Below are positions 9,501 through 18,900 of a stretch of DNA of 64,000 nt, one piece after another (position 1 is the stretch's first letter; each line of letters opens with the position of its first letter). The position numbers and the translations under genes are program-made. A model generated the notes under the pieces. That model made no database searches. It was not told the DNA's origin and was given only the letters and a program-made list of their open reading frames with translations. The stretch spans positions 1,240,001-1,304,000 of the forward strand of contig NZ_JBHUIO010000002.1 in NCBI RefSeq assembly GCF_042682745.1. The letters run 5' to 3'. This DNA is from Tumebacillus_A lipolyticus (lineage in GTDB: Bacteria > Bacillota > Bacilli > Tumebacillales > Tumebacillaceae).

Positions 9501-9919
9501 TGCAGCGTCTCTTCTTCCGAACGCCCCCGTCGATCGTTCAGTTGGAGCGGGACCGTCGCTTCTGCGCTGATGACCGCTCGCGGCTCTCCTGCAAACTGCT
9601 CAAACGAGGTGCGCAGCGATTCGTGCCGCCGCACGATCTCGTTTACGCTTCGCTCCAAGCGCGGGAGATCGAGCTCCCCTTTGATCTTGACCAAGCTGTA
9701 CATGTTGTAAGCCGGGTCGTCAGGCTCCATCTGTTGGAACACCCAGATGCGCTCCTGATCGACAGACAGCTGGGCAGGGCCCTCTTCCTCCCGGGGCACG
9801 ATCACCGGTTCGACTTTGGCGAGCTTCGTGCTGTCGATATTTTTCTCTTGCAGTTTCTTTTCTAATAGCGCGCGCTGCTCTGGCGAAAGCGCGGCTAATC
9901 GATCGCTCAAGCTTTTCAT
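6578..9919 (-). CDS. NRPS module C-A-T, adenylation code glycine-like
   Basis: 1113 aa. A short helical N-terminus (MKSLSDRLAALSPEQRALLEKKL) looks like a TubC-type docking region. Then come a condensation domain (about 48-480) with HHIASDH at 177-183, where the usual final Gly is His; an adenylation domain (about 500-1000) with YTSGSTGKPKG and MYGPTETTVW; and a carrier domain (about 1025-1095) with the phosphopantetheine Ser in GGHSLR. Reading the ten binding-pocket positions by eye gives D-I-L-Q-M-G-M-V-W-K, close to the glycine code. It has no thioesterase and ends in a basic tail (RTTRKRKS). The ATG overlaps the stop of the preceding gene (TGATG), so translation is coupled. It is the last module of this operon. 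Confidence 0.93.
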   Translation of the reverse strand: MKSLSDRLAALSPEQRALLEKKLQEKNIDSTKLAKVEPVIVPREEEGPAQLSVDQERIWVFQQMEPDDPAYNMYSLVKIKGELDLPRLERSVNEIVRRHESLRTSFEQFAGEPRAVISAEATVPLQLNDRRGRSEEETLQEVLASVKVPFDLRQGPLLRVACWQTGDQEHLFLLIVHHIASDHVSLGIFFNELLMHYQGVALPPLTLQYSDFAEWQRERLQGAVLENLVSYWQNRLAGSEFVLNLPTDEPRPAVQTYRGGRITRQVSAKLMAEVKALGGKSGLSPFMVTLAAYQALLHRYTGQEDVLVGTPVTLRKQEQTQMVFGYFLNTLVIRTQVAGEMSGTELLERTKEASSGAFSHGEMPFGLLLEEIKPKRDLSRSPIFQAMFTYVEGAGGLQEAEGLILEPVEFDGQTAKCDLSITLSESEAGSELLFEYATDLFHGETIERMAEHYLLLLAGLVANPERKVADLPLLTEGERQQVLAGWKATSAVLPAEQNLCVQELFARQVARTPDRVAVVFQEQELTYRELNRRANRVAHLLRAEHGIGPSQRVGIFVERSLEMIVGLIGILKSGAAYVPLDPAYPDERVFSVLHDAQVAAVVTLKKLQMRLPALDDLAVIALDANDLLAAGDDESDLQVEASLSDLAYLIYTSGSTGKPKGVMVEHGNLANFFCGIDERIGHQPEDVLLTSNSYAFDISVLELFWTLTRGIKTVIVESPADLLQQAKKHGATLLQGTPSLMKMALEQEAAAGALQSLRLLMLGGEALSRSLVERLQEKLSCRLFNMYGPTETTVWSSIYEVVKGEKGAVPIGSPILNTEFYVLDAHGQPVPDGVFGELYIGGAGVARGYWQRPELTAERFLANRFRGEGSMYRTGDQVRRRRDGQIEYEGRLDQQVKVRGFRIELGEVEAVLTSHPQLKEATAAAVPDPQGDLRLVGYVVPRAGELPTSGDLRAFVGERLPNFMVPTAFVMLEQLPLTPNGKLDRKALPMPDGQMNEAEDFAPQNAVQEVLARFYCELLGLERVSLNANFFEIGGHSLRATQLATQINGVFAQEIPMYRLFDLATILQLEAELTRLASDAGDLEARAKQFLESGQVQLTEIKPLSRTTRKRKS

Positions 9920-11397
9920 CACAACTGCGCCTCCTCGACCTGGAGCAACAGATCGGACAGCTTCTGCTCCGGTTTGCTCAATACAGACTCCAACAGCCGT
10001 TCCATGCTCTGCACGATCTGATCGATCGTCTCCTGTTCGAACAGATCCCCGTTGAACTCCCAAAAACCTTTCGGCTCCTCGTTCGCATCGAGCACCGCAA
10101 AGACGATATCATATTTCGATGTCGAGCCGTCGATATCCAGATCGACGATCGACAGCGGCATGCCTTCGAGCACCTGCACAGTCGGAACATCCACATGGAC
10201 AAACATCGCTTGGAAGATCGGGTGGCGGCTCTCATCGGGCGGCAACTCCATCAGATCGACGAGCAGGCCGAAGGGGATGTCCGCATGTTTGTGCACCGCC
10301 ACATTGACCTCCTTCACTTTGTGGAGCAGGTCGGTAAAGGTCATCTCGCCGGTTACATCGAGGCGGAAGACGATCGGGGTCAGGAAATAGCCGACCGTGC
10401 TTTTGATCTCCAGGCGAGAGCGATTGAGATACGGCGTGCCGACCACGATGTCCTCCTGCTTTGAGAAGAGGTGCAACAGCGCATCATAGGCGGCGAGCAA
10501 CACCATAAACGGCGTCACGCCTTCTCGCTTCGCCAGCTCATTGATGCCGCGGAACAGGTCGCTCCGCAGGCGAAAATGTTTTCGCTTGCCCACAAAGCTC
10601 ATCTGCGCGGGGCGCGGGTGGTCGGTCGGCAGGTCGAGCTTGAGCGATGCCCCTGCGAGCTGACCTTTCCAAAAGGAGGTCAGCTCGGCGAGCACCTCCC
10701 CTTGCAGATGGTTCACCTGCCACTCCGCCCAGTCTGCATACTGGACATCTGGCAGCGGAAGGTGGATCGGCTGCTCGGTGACGATGCTCATATAGAGCTG
10801 CAAAAGCTCCTTGTCGGTGACCATGTAGGTGATTCGGTCGGTGATCAGGTGATGCGTCACCCAGAGCTTGATGTGCTCCTCATCATCGATCTGCAGGAGC
10901 AAGATGCGAAACAGCGGCGGCTCCGCAAGATCGAACGGGATGCGCGTCCGCTCCCACATCAGGCGATCTGCCTCCTTGCGGCGCTCCTCCTGGGGCAGGT
11001 GGCGCAGATCGATCCGCTCCATCGTCACGTCAAGCTCGGGCAGGACGACCTGCATCGGCTTGCCCTCGATCGCCCGAAAGGCGGTGCGCCACGCTTCATG
11101 GCGGCGCACGATCTCCCGGTAGGCGTTCTCCAGCGCATCAGGATCGAGCGGCCCCTTGATGTGCTGAGCGTTGTAATTGTTGTGACGCGGGTCCTCAGGC
11201 GTCTGTTGGTAGCTGTCCCACAAGCGCATCTGGTCGATCGACAGCGGGCTCGGGCCGTCATGGCCGCGCTTGGGGATGCTGTCTTTTTGTGCGTCTGCAA
11301 TCGGCGGCACCGCAATGCCCTTTTGCTTTAAGGCGAGCTCAAGCAACTTGCGCTTCTCAGGCGGAAGAGCTGCCAAACGCTTTGCAATATCATCCAT
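9919..11397 (-). CDS. Free-standing NRPS condensation domain
   Basis: 492 aa comprising a 30-residue docking-like N-terminus (MDDIAKRLAALPPEKRKLLELAL, similar to that of the next protein) and one condensation domain. The active-site motif is HHLITDR (182-188): the catalytic second His and the Asp remain, but Gly is Arg. Other C motifs are present, including RHEAWRTAF, IVVGTPYLNRSRLE and VGYFLTPIVFR. It would join an acyl or peptidyl chain to an amino acid, acting in trans between the PKS and the C-A-T protein. Because the next protein also starts with a C domain, two C domains follow each other; one may do a different job or be inactive. ATG follows GAGGAGGATTCGAG, 19 bases after the PKS stop. 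Confidence 0.9.
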   Translation of the reverse strand: MDDIAKRLAALPPEKRKLLELALKQKGIAVPPIADAQKDSIPKRGHDGPSPLSIDQMRLWDSYQQTPEDPRHNNYNAQHIKGPLDPDALENAYREIVRRHEAWRTAFRAIEGKPMQVVLPELDVTMERIDLRHLPQEERRKEADRLMWERTRIPFDLAEPPLFRILLLQIDDEEHIKLWVTHHLITDRITYMVTDKELLQLYMSIVTEQPIHLPLPDVQYADWAEWQVNHLQGEVLAELTSFWKGQLAGASLKLDLPTDHPRPAQMSFVGKRKHFRLRSDLFRGINELAKREGVTPFMVLLAAYDALLHLFSKQEDIVVGTPYLNRSRLEIKSTVGYFLTPIVFRLDVTGEMTFTDLLHKVKEVNVAVHKHADIPFGLLVDLMELPPDESRHPIFQAMFVHVDVPTVQVLEGMPLSIVDLDIDGSTSKYDIVFAVLDANEEPKGFWEFNGDLFEQETIDQIVQSMERLLESVLSKPEQKLSDLLLQVEEAQL

Positions 11398-11416
11398 CTC
11401 GAATCCTCCTCGCAGC

Positions 11417-14400
11417 CTACTGATCTCCGTTTAATCGAGCGGCGACCTCTTCCAGATCGAGGTCTTCGATCTCTCCGAGCAGGCGCTCTAGCTCATCGAG
11501 CTCCTCCTGCGCCAATCCGGTCTGCGAGACGCGCTCCGCAAGACCGGCGATGGTCGGCGCTTGGAAGAACTCATCCATCGGCAGCTCGACCATAAACTCC
11601 TGACGAATCCTCGCCACCAGTTGAATGGCGAGCAGCGAGTTGCCACCCAGCTCAAAGAAATTGTCGAGCACCGACACTTGACCGACACCGAACAGCTCGC
11701 CGAGGATGCCTGCAATCTTCTCTTCTGTCTCGTTGCGAGGTGCAACGTAGTCCGCATCTCCCTCTTTGCGAAGCGATGCGTCCGCACCGCCTTGCGCAAG
11801 CGCCCCCATCGTGTACGCCTGCTGGTTCTCCAAGACCGCTTGCAGGTCTTGCGTCGAGATGATCACCTGCGACAGGCTGCTGTTCAGCACAGCTGTCAGC
11901 GCCGCCATGCCCTCGCTCTGCGTCATCCCGTTCTCTTCGCGCATCTGCTTCATGTGCGCGAACACGTTCGGATTGCCCACCATCTGCTCTTCCTGCCAGG
12001 TCTCCCACTTCCAAATGCTGAAGTCGAGCGAAAACGCCCGTCTGCCGCTCGCCGTCTTCGTGCGGGCAAGCGTGTCGAGGAAGAGGCTGGCAGCCGCGTT
12101 TTCCAGAGCGCCCAAGCCACCTGTCTGCCCAAAGGTGGAGGAGAACAGGACGAACAGTTCGAGCTCGAACTCCTGAAGCGCAGCATCGAGGACGAGCGCT
12201 CCTCGCACCTTCTGGTCGATCGCTTGGTGAATCACCTCAGGGGTCTTAAATTGCATCATGCCCATCCCTCTGTTCTCCACCGCGTGGAATGCACCGTCGA
12301 TCGCGCCGAAATGAGCGTGTGCCTGCGCGACCGCCGCCTGCATCTCCGCGAGGTCGGTGAGGTCTGCAACCAGATAGAGAATGTCTGAACGGTCGCCAAA
12401 CCGGGCTTGGAGCAACTCCTGCCCAGCTGCCGAACCGATCAGCACGAGCTTCGCCCCCACCTGCTGTTGCAGATGGTCGGCCAGATACAAGCCGGTGTCC
12501 GCGTCCGCACCGGTGATCAGGTAGACAGCACCTTCGCGCAGTCGCCGTCCGCGAGTGACAGACTTGGACAGGCTGAGCTGTTCGAACGTCTGCACAAAGC
12601 GTGATTGCCCGCGGTAGGCGATGTTGTCAGCCCCCGATGCACACAGCAGCTCTTCCGCCACCAGATCGGCACAGCCTTCCGCAAGCGGCGCGCTCCGATC
12701 AGGCAAGTGCAGGTCGACCGTCCTGACCGAGATCGCCGGATACTCCTGCGGGATCACTTTGCACGCGCCGAGCAAGGTGGCGCGCTCCGGCGCGAACAGT
12801 TCACCGCCGACCACCTCTTGGAGGTTGTTGGTGATGACAGTCAGGTCGATCGGCGCGGCCAGCCCTTGATCGGTGATCGCCTGCGCGAGATAGAGCAGAC
12901 CGTGCAGACCGTGCTCCTGCGCCGCTTCCAATCGTTCGAGCGCCGTATCGCTCTCATCCTGATCGGTCAGGCTGCCAAAGTGAACGATCCGCTCCGGCGA
13001 CTTGCCCGCTTGCGCCAACTCCTTGAACAGCTCGCCATACTCAGCTCTGTTTCTCAGGTCGATGCCATAGAGGTTCTCCTCAAGGCGCGAGAGATGATCA
13101 TCCGCCACGACCGATACGACCTCGTGCCCAGCTGCGGTCAGGCGCTCGACCACCTTTTTGGCAAAGCTTGCATCATCCTGAAAGACCAGCCAGCGCTTCG
13201 GCTCTTCGATCGCTTCGCCAGACAGGAATCCCTGCTTCCAGACCGGGGCGTAGTACCAGTCTGCCACATCCCGATTTTTTGCCAGCGACCGCTTGGTCAC
13301 CCCTGGCAGACTCGGCTTCAACAGGTATGGTTTGCGCTCAAACGGGTAGGTTGGCAGGGGAACGCGCAGGCGCGCTTCGCCTTCGCCGTACAGCCCGTTC
13401 CAGTCGATGGCAACACCTGACGCCCAAAGCTGACCGAGCGCCCGCAACCATGTCGCGCGGTCGTGCAGTTCCTCGCTGCGAGGGGGCAGCGTGACGATCG
13501 TCTCCGCCTTGGTCTGAAGCGCTGTCGCCACCTGTTTGACCATCTTGCCGAGCGCATGTCCCGGCCCCACTTCCAGATAGAGGCGCGACTCTGACTGCAG
13601 CAGCTCTTTGACCCCGTCTGCAAAGCGAACCGCCTCGCGCAGATGGGTGACCCAATAGTTCGGGTCGCAGGCGAGCTCCGCCGTGATCCAGCCACCGCTC
13701 ACGTTGGAGAGATAGGGGAGCTCCGGTGCGCCCAACGTCACCGCGCTCACCCGCTCGAAGAATCGCTCCAAGATCTCATCCATCATCGCTGAGTGGAACG
13801 CATGCGAAGTTTCCAGCTGGCGCGAGGAGATCTGATGACCTTCCAACAGCTGCTCAAACTTGGCCACCGCTTCCTTGCTGCCAGACACCACGCAGGAGTT
13901 CGGACCGTTGACCGCCGCAAGCGATAGGTCGGACGGCAAGAGTTCGCGGATCGCCGCTTCCGCGGCGATCACCGCGAGCATCGATCCTGCTGGCAGATCC
14001 TGCATCAGCGCTCCGCGTGCGGCTACCAGCTGCAGCGCGTCTTCGAACGAAAACACTCCGGCCAGACAGGCGGCCACATATTCGCCGATCGAATGACCGA
14101 TCATCGCCGCAGGCGAGATTCCCTTCGACAGCCAGAGCTGAGCCAGCGCATATTCGATCACAAACAGCGCGGGCTGAGTCAAGCGCGTCTGCTTGAGCAG
14201 TTCGCGCGCGCTCGCCTCCTCCCCGTGCGGCGGATAGAGCACACCGCGCAGATCGAGCCCGAGCGCAGGTTGCAGCAGCTCCGCCCCGCGATCGACATGC
14301 TGGCGGAACACCGCTTCCTCCTGGTAAAGATCGCGACCCATGTTCACATCTTGCGCACCCTGTCCGGGGAAAAGGAAGACGACAGATGGCTCGATCTCCT

Positions 14401-15979
14401 CAGCACCCGCTGCCAGAACGCCTGTCCCCGCCAGCGCCGCTTTCTCCGCGGCAAGGGCCTGAATCGCCTCCTGATGGTCGCGAGCGACGACAAAACGGCG
14501 ATGGGAGAACTCTTTGCGCCCGTTTTGCAGCGTATAGGCCACATCGGCCAGCGCCTGTTCCGGGTGTGCAGACAGATGTGCTTGCAGGTTGGCGCTCGCA
14601 CGCTCCAGCGCGCCCTCCGTCTTCGCCGACAGCACGAGCAGATGATGATCTGCAGACTGCCCAGCCGACGCGACTGCCGGCGCTTCTTCCAGCACGACGT
14701 GCGCGTTGGTGCCACCGATGCCAAACGAGGAGACGCCCGCGCGGCGTGGGCCTTGCGCCTTCCACTCCTGCAACGTGTGATTCACATAGAAGGGAGACGT
14801 TTCGAACGGAATGCCCGGATTGCCCTTTTCAAAATGAAGCGAAGGCGGCAGCTGCCTGTGCTTGAGCGCCATCACCGTCTTGATCAGACCGGCCACCCCA
14901 GCGGCAGCGTCGGCGTGGCCGATGTTCGATTTTACCGAGCCGAGCGCACAGAAACCCTCCCGATCGGTCTTGTTGCGAAACACTTGCGTCAGCGCGGCCA
15001 CTTCGATCGGATCGCCGAGGACGGTCGCCGTCCCGTGCGCTTCCACATAGCCGATGCTGTCAGGCTCGACGCCTGCCATCAGCTGCGCTTGGGCGATCGC
15101 CTTGGCTTGCCCGTCGGTGCTCGGCGCCGTGTAGCCCACTTTGAGCGCACCGTCGTTGTTGATCGCCGTCCCTTTGATCACCGCATGGATCGTATCGCCA
15201 TCGGCCAGCGCATCTTCCAGCCGCTTCAGGATGACGACGCCAACCCCTTCGCCCGGCACCGTCCCTTTCGCCTGCGCATCGAACGTGCGGCAGTGACCGT
15301 CTGGAGACATGATGCCGCCATCCTGATAGAGATAGCCCTGTCGCTGCGGCAACGATACCGCCACACCGCCTGCCAGCGCCATATCGCACTCGTACATCAG
15401 CAGGCTGGTGCACGCTTGATGCACGGCGACCAACCCGGTCGAGCAGGCGGTGAGCACCGTCGTGGCCGGCCCGGTCAGGTTGAGCTTGTACGACACGCGC
15501 GTCGCCAAAAAGTCGCGCGACACGCCCATCAGCGCTTGCAGCGGCCCCATCGCCGCCACCACGTCCTGATTGGCTGCCAGATACATCGTCTCGTGGCGGT
15601 TGCTCGCCGCCCCGCCAAAGACGCCGACCGCGCCCGCATAGCGCTCCGCATCATATCCCGCATGCTCAAGCGCCGCCCATGCTGTCTCCAAAAAGAGGCG
15701 TTGCTGCGGATCGGTGATCTCCGCCTCGCGCGGTGTATAGCCGAAGAAATCAGCATCGAAGCGGTCTGCCCCTTCGAGCACCCCACCGCGCTTGACATAG
15801 TTTGGATGGGCGAGCAGCTTCTCGTCGACCAGCGCTGCCTTCAACTCCTCATCCGTAAATGTGGAGATCGACTCCACGCCATTTTTCAAGTTCTCCCAAA
15901 ATGAATCCACATCGTCAGCACCGGGAAAACGCCCCGCCATGCCGATAATCGCAATCCCTTCCATCAACGCATCGCTCAT
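11417..15979 (-). CDS. Type I PKS module KS-AT-KR(degenerate)-ACP
   Basis: 1520 aa. The ketosynthase spans about 7-430 with active-site Cys179 in TACSTGL, then EAHGTAT and SNIGHAD. The acyltransferase (about 535-850) has GQGAQ, GHSIGEY and HAFH, the last typical of malonyl-CoA selectivity. A ketoreductase-like region (about 1060-1340) follows: its nucleotide loop reads TGADADTGL rather than TGGTGGLG, and the catalytic Tyr position lies in ALENAAAS instead of ANYAAAN, so reduction is unlikely. The carrier domain (about 1425-1495) has GGNSLL. It would add one malonate-derived unit, probably left as a beta-keto group. It starts 3 bases after the upstream NRPS stop and has AGGAG at a good distance. 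Confidence 0.93.
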   Translation of the reverse strand: MSDALMEGIAIIGMAGRFPGADDVDSFWENLKNGVESISTFTDEELKAALVDEKLLAHPNYVKRGGVLEGADRFDADFFGYTPREAEITDPQQRLFLETAWAALEHAGYDAERYAGAVGVFGGAASNRHETMYLAANQDVVAAMGPLQALMGVSRDFLATRVSYKLNLTGPATTVLTACSTGLVAVHQACTSLLMYECDMALAGGVAVSLPQRQGYLYQDGGIMSPDGHCRTFDAQAKGTVPGEGVGVVILKRLEDALADGDTIHAVIKGTAINNDGALKVGYTAPSTDGQAKAIAQAQLMAGVEPDSIGYVEAHGTATVLGDPIEVAALTQVFRNKTDREGFCALGSVKSNIGHADAAAGVAGLIKTVMALKHRQLPPSLHFEKGNPGIPFETSPFYVNHTLQEWKAQGPRRAGVSSFGIGGTNAHVVLEEAPAVASAGQSADHHLLVLSAKTEGALERASANLQAHLSAHPEQALADVAYTLQNGRKEFSHRRFVVARDHQEAIQALAAEKAALAGTGVLAAGAEEIEPSVVFLFPGQGAQDVNMGRDLYQEEAVFRQHVDRGAELLQPALGLDLRGVLYPPHGEEASARELLKQTRLTQPALFVIEYALAQLWLSKGISPAAMIGHSIGEYVAACLAGVFSFEDALQLVAARGALMQDLPAGSMLAVIAAEAAIRELLPSDLSLAAVNGPNSCVVSGSKEAVAKFEQLLEGHQISSRQLETSHAFHSAMMDEILERFFERVSAVTLGAPELPYLSNVSGGWITAELACDPNYWVTHLREAVRFADGVKELLQSESRLYLEVGPGHALGKMVKQVATALQTKAETIVTLPPRSEELHDRATWLRALGQLWASGVAIDWNGLYGEGEARLRVPLPTYPFERKPYLLKPSLPGVTKRSLAKNRDVADWYYAPVWKQGFLSGEAIEEPKRWLVFQDDASFAKKVVERLTAAGHEVVSVVADDHLSRLEENLYGIDLRNRAEYGELFKELAQAGKSPERIVHFGSLTDQDESDTALERLEAAQEHGLHGLLYLAQAITDQGLAAPIDLTVITNNLQEVVGGELFAPERATLLGACKVIPQEYPAISVRTVDLHLPDRSAPLAEGCADLVAEELLCASGADNIAYRGQSRFVQTFEQLSLSKSVTRGRRLREGAVYLITGADADTGLYLADHLQQQVGAKLVLIGSAAGQELLQARFGDRSDILYLVADLTDLAEMQAAVAQAHAHFGAIDGAFHAVENRGMGMMQFKTPEVIHQAIDQKVRGALVLDAALQEFELELFVLFSSTFGQTGGLGALENAAASLFLDTLARTKTASGRRAFSLDFSIWKWETWQEEQMVGNPNVFAHMKQMREENGMTQSEGMAALTAVLNSSLSQVIISTQDLQAVLENQQAYTMGALAQGGADASLRKEGDADYVAPRNETEEKIAGILGELFGVGQVSVLDNFFELGGNSLLAIQLVARIRQEFMVELPMDEFFQAPTIAGLAERVSQTGLAQEELDELERLLGEIEDLDLEEVAARLNGDQ

Positions 15980-15982
15980 CGC

Positions 15983-18900
15983 TTATGATCTCCTGCCCTT
16001 CATCATCTGTTTGCGTCGCTCCAACATCTCTTTTTGCTTCTCTACGCGAGTCTCGACCTGCTCAAACGACGGCTGTTCGGTCGTCGTCTGGGCCAAAAAG
16101 GTCGCCAGCGTGTGAATCGTCGGGTGCCTGAACAGTTCGACCACCGTCACCTCTTGGTCGGGAAACTGTTCGCTAAGCCGTTTGTGCAGCTGCAAGATCA
16201 ACATCGAGTCGCCGCCCAAATCGAAAAAGTTATCATGAATGCCGACCTGCTCGATGCGGAGGAGATCGGACCACACCCCGACCAATTGCCGCTCGATCTC
16301 ATTTTGTGGCGCTTGATACCCCTCATCGCTTTCCAGCGTCGTGACCGGCGAGGGAAGCGATTTGCGATCGACCTTGCCGTTTGGCATCAGCGGCAAGCTC
16401 GCAAGCGCCATAAACGCCGATGGCACCATGTAGTCGGGCAGCTTGTCGCGCAGGAAGCTCCGCCACTGGGCGGCCCCGCTGGTCGCCCCCTCCTGGGGAA
16501 CGACATAGGCGGCCAAGCGCCTGCCGCCCGGCATGTCATCGCGCGGCGTGACGACCGCCTCGCGGACGTCCGGATGCGAGGAGAGCGCCGATTCGACCTC
16601 GCCGAGCTCGATCCGAAAGCCTCTGATCTTCACCTGATCGTCCAAGCGGCCTAAAAACTCGACCGTCCCGTCGGGCAGTTGTCGAGCGAGGTCGCCCGTC
16701 TTGTACAAGCGTCCGTACTCGCTGTCCACAAAGCGCTGGGCCGTCAGATCATCGCGCTGCAAATACCCGACCGCAAGCGTTCTGCCCCCGATGAAGAGCT
16801 CCCCTTTGACCCCGAGCGGCACCGGCCGCATCTGCGCATCGAGGATCAGCAGGATCACGCCGGGGATCGGATAGCCGAGCGAAGGCAGCTGCGGCCAGCG
16901 TTCCGTATTTCCTTCCAAACGCAGGCTGGTCACCACGTGCGTCTCGGTCGGACCGTACTGGTTGTAGAGCACACAATGCGGGTGACGATCGAAAAAGGCG
17001 CGGACTTTCGGGGTGATCTGCAGCTGTTCGCCCGCTGTCATCACCTCTTGGAGCTCCGGCAGATGCATGCCTTTTTCCACCGCGACTTCCAGCACGTGCT
17101 GGAGCACCACAAACGGCATGAACATCCGCTCCACCCGCATATCGCGCACGATGCTCGGCAACAGCGACAGGTTTTTGCGCTCCGCATCGGAGAGCAACAC
17201 CAGCGTCCCACCTGCGCTCAGCGTCGAAAAGATCTCTTGGAATGAGACATCAAAATTGAGCGAGGTAAACTGCAGAGTGCGCCCTTCCGGTGCACGCGAA
17301 TCGCCCTTCTGCCAACCAATCAGGTGCACGACCGCTCCACCGCGCATCGCCACCCCTTTCGGCACGCCGGTCGAGCCGGACGTGTACAGCACATAGGCCA
17401 GATGGTCGGCAGTCACCGTCAGCGGCAGGTTGTCAGCAGCGACCGTATCCCAGAGGCGATGATCGCGCTCGACGTCGACCACCGTCGCGACAGACGCCTC
17501 CCACTCCCTGCCGCTCATGTTGGTCACCAGAATCGAAAGGCCCGACTCCTGCACGATGCGCTCCAGGCGCTCTCGTGGATACTGCGGGTCGAGCGGCACA
17601 TAGCAGCTCCCCGCCTTTAAGATCGCCAGCAGCACGATGATCATCTCCGGCGAGCGCTCCATCGAGATCCCGATCGGCACATCTGGCCCCGCCCCGATCG
17701 TCTGCAGATATCTCGCCAACCGGTTCGCCTCTTCGTTGACTTCGCGATAGGTGAGCGATCGCTGATCGAACATCAGAGCGATCCGCTCCGGCGTCTTCGC
17801 CACCTGTTCTTCCACCATCACCTGCACCAGCCGAATCTCCTGCTCCTCGCCGATCGAGCCGATCACCGCCTCCGCCCGCTCCGCCGTGGAGAGCAGGTCG
17901 ATCGCTCCGATCGGCAAGCTCGGCTCATCCATCGCAGCTCGCAACAGCGTTTGAAAATGTCCGATCATCTGGCGCACCGTCGATTCATCGAACAGATCGG
18001 TGTTGTACTCCCACGTTCCGACCAGCCGATCCTCCGCCTCTGCCATCGACAACAACAGGTCAAATTTGGAGGTGGTGCTCTCCTGCTCCAGCGGTTCCAG
18101 CACGATCTCGGGCAACTTCACCGTCTCCAAGTGCGCATTCTGCAAAACGAACATCGCTTGGAACAGCGGAGAAGCGCTCACATTTCGCTCCGGCTGCAGC
18201 TCCTTGACCAGCATCTCAAACGGCACATCTTGATGCGCGTAGGCGCGCAGGGAAGTCTGGCGCATCTGCGCCACCAATTCGGTAAAGTTCACATCGCCAG
18301 ACAGATCACATCGCAACACGAGCGTATTGACAAAAAAGCCGATCATCGCTTCGAGCTCTTCGCGGTTGCGCCCGGCGATCGGAGTGCCCACACAGAGGTC
18401 TTCCTGCCCAGAATAGCGGTGCAGCAAGGCGGCAAATCCGCTGATCAGCGTCATGAACAGCGAGGCGTGCTGCTGATGGCTGAACGCTTTCAGATCGGCT
18501 GTCAGCGCTTGATCCATTTCGAAATGAGCCAGCGCTCCCCGATAGGTCTGCACCGGCGGGCGCGGTCGATCGGTCGGAAGTTCTAAGAGCGGCAGTTCGC
18601 CGCCGAGCTGCCCCTTCCAATAGTCGAGCTGCTCCTGCAAGACCGCGCCGGTCAGCCATTCCCGCTGCCACGCCGCATAATCTGCATACTGCACCGGCAA
18701 GCTCGGCAGCTCGCCGCCCGCATAGAGCGCCGTCAGCTCGCGAATGAACACGCCTGCCGACCAGCCGTCAAACACGATGTGATGAAAGCTGAGCATCAGC
18801 ACATGCTCGACTGCGCTTCGCTTGACCAGCAAAGCTCGCATCAGCGGCCCCTTCTGCAGATCGAACGGACGCTCCGCCTCTTCCTGCACGAGCCGCTTCA

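Noticed and set aside
8285..9865. 526-codon plus-strand open frame opposite the C-A-T NRPS (and the 603-codon one at 14093-15904).
   Set aside because: Antisense shadows rich in His, Arg, Gln and Leu, lacking any domain; the minus-strand frames carry unmistakable NRPS and PKS motifs.
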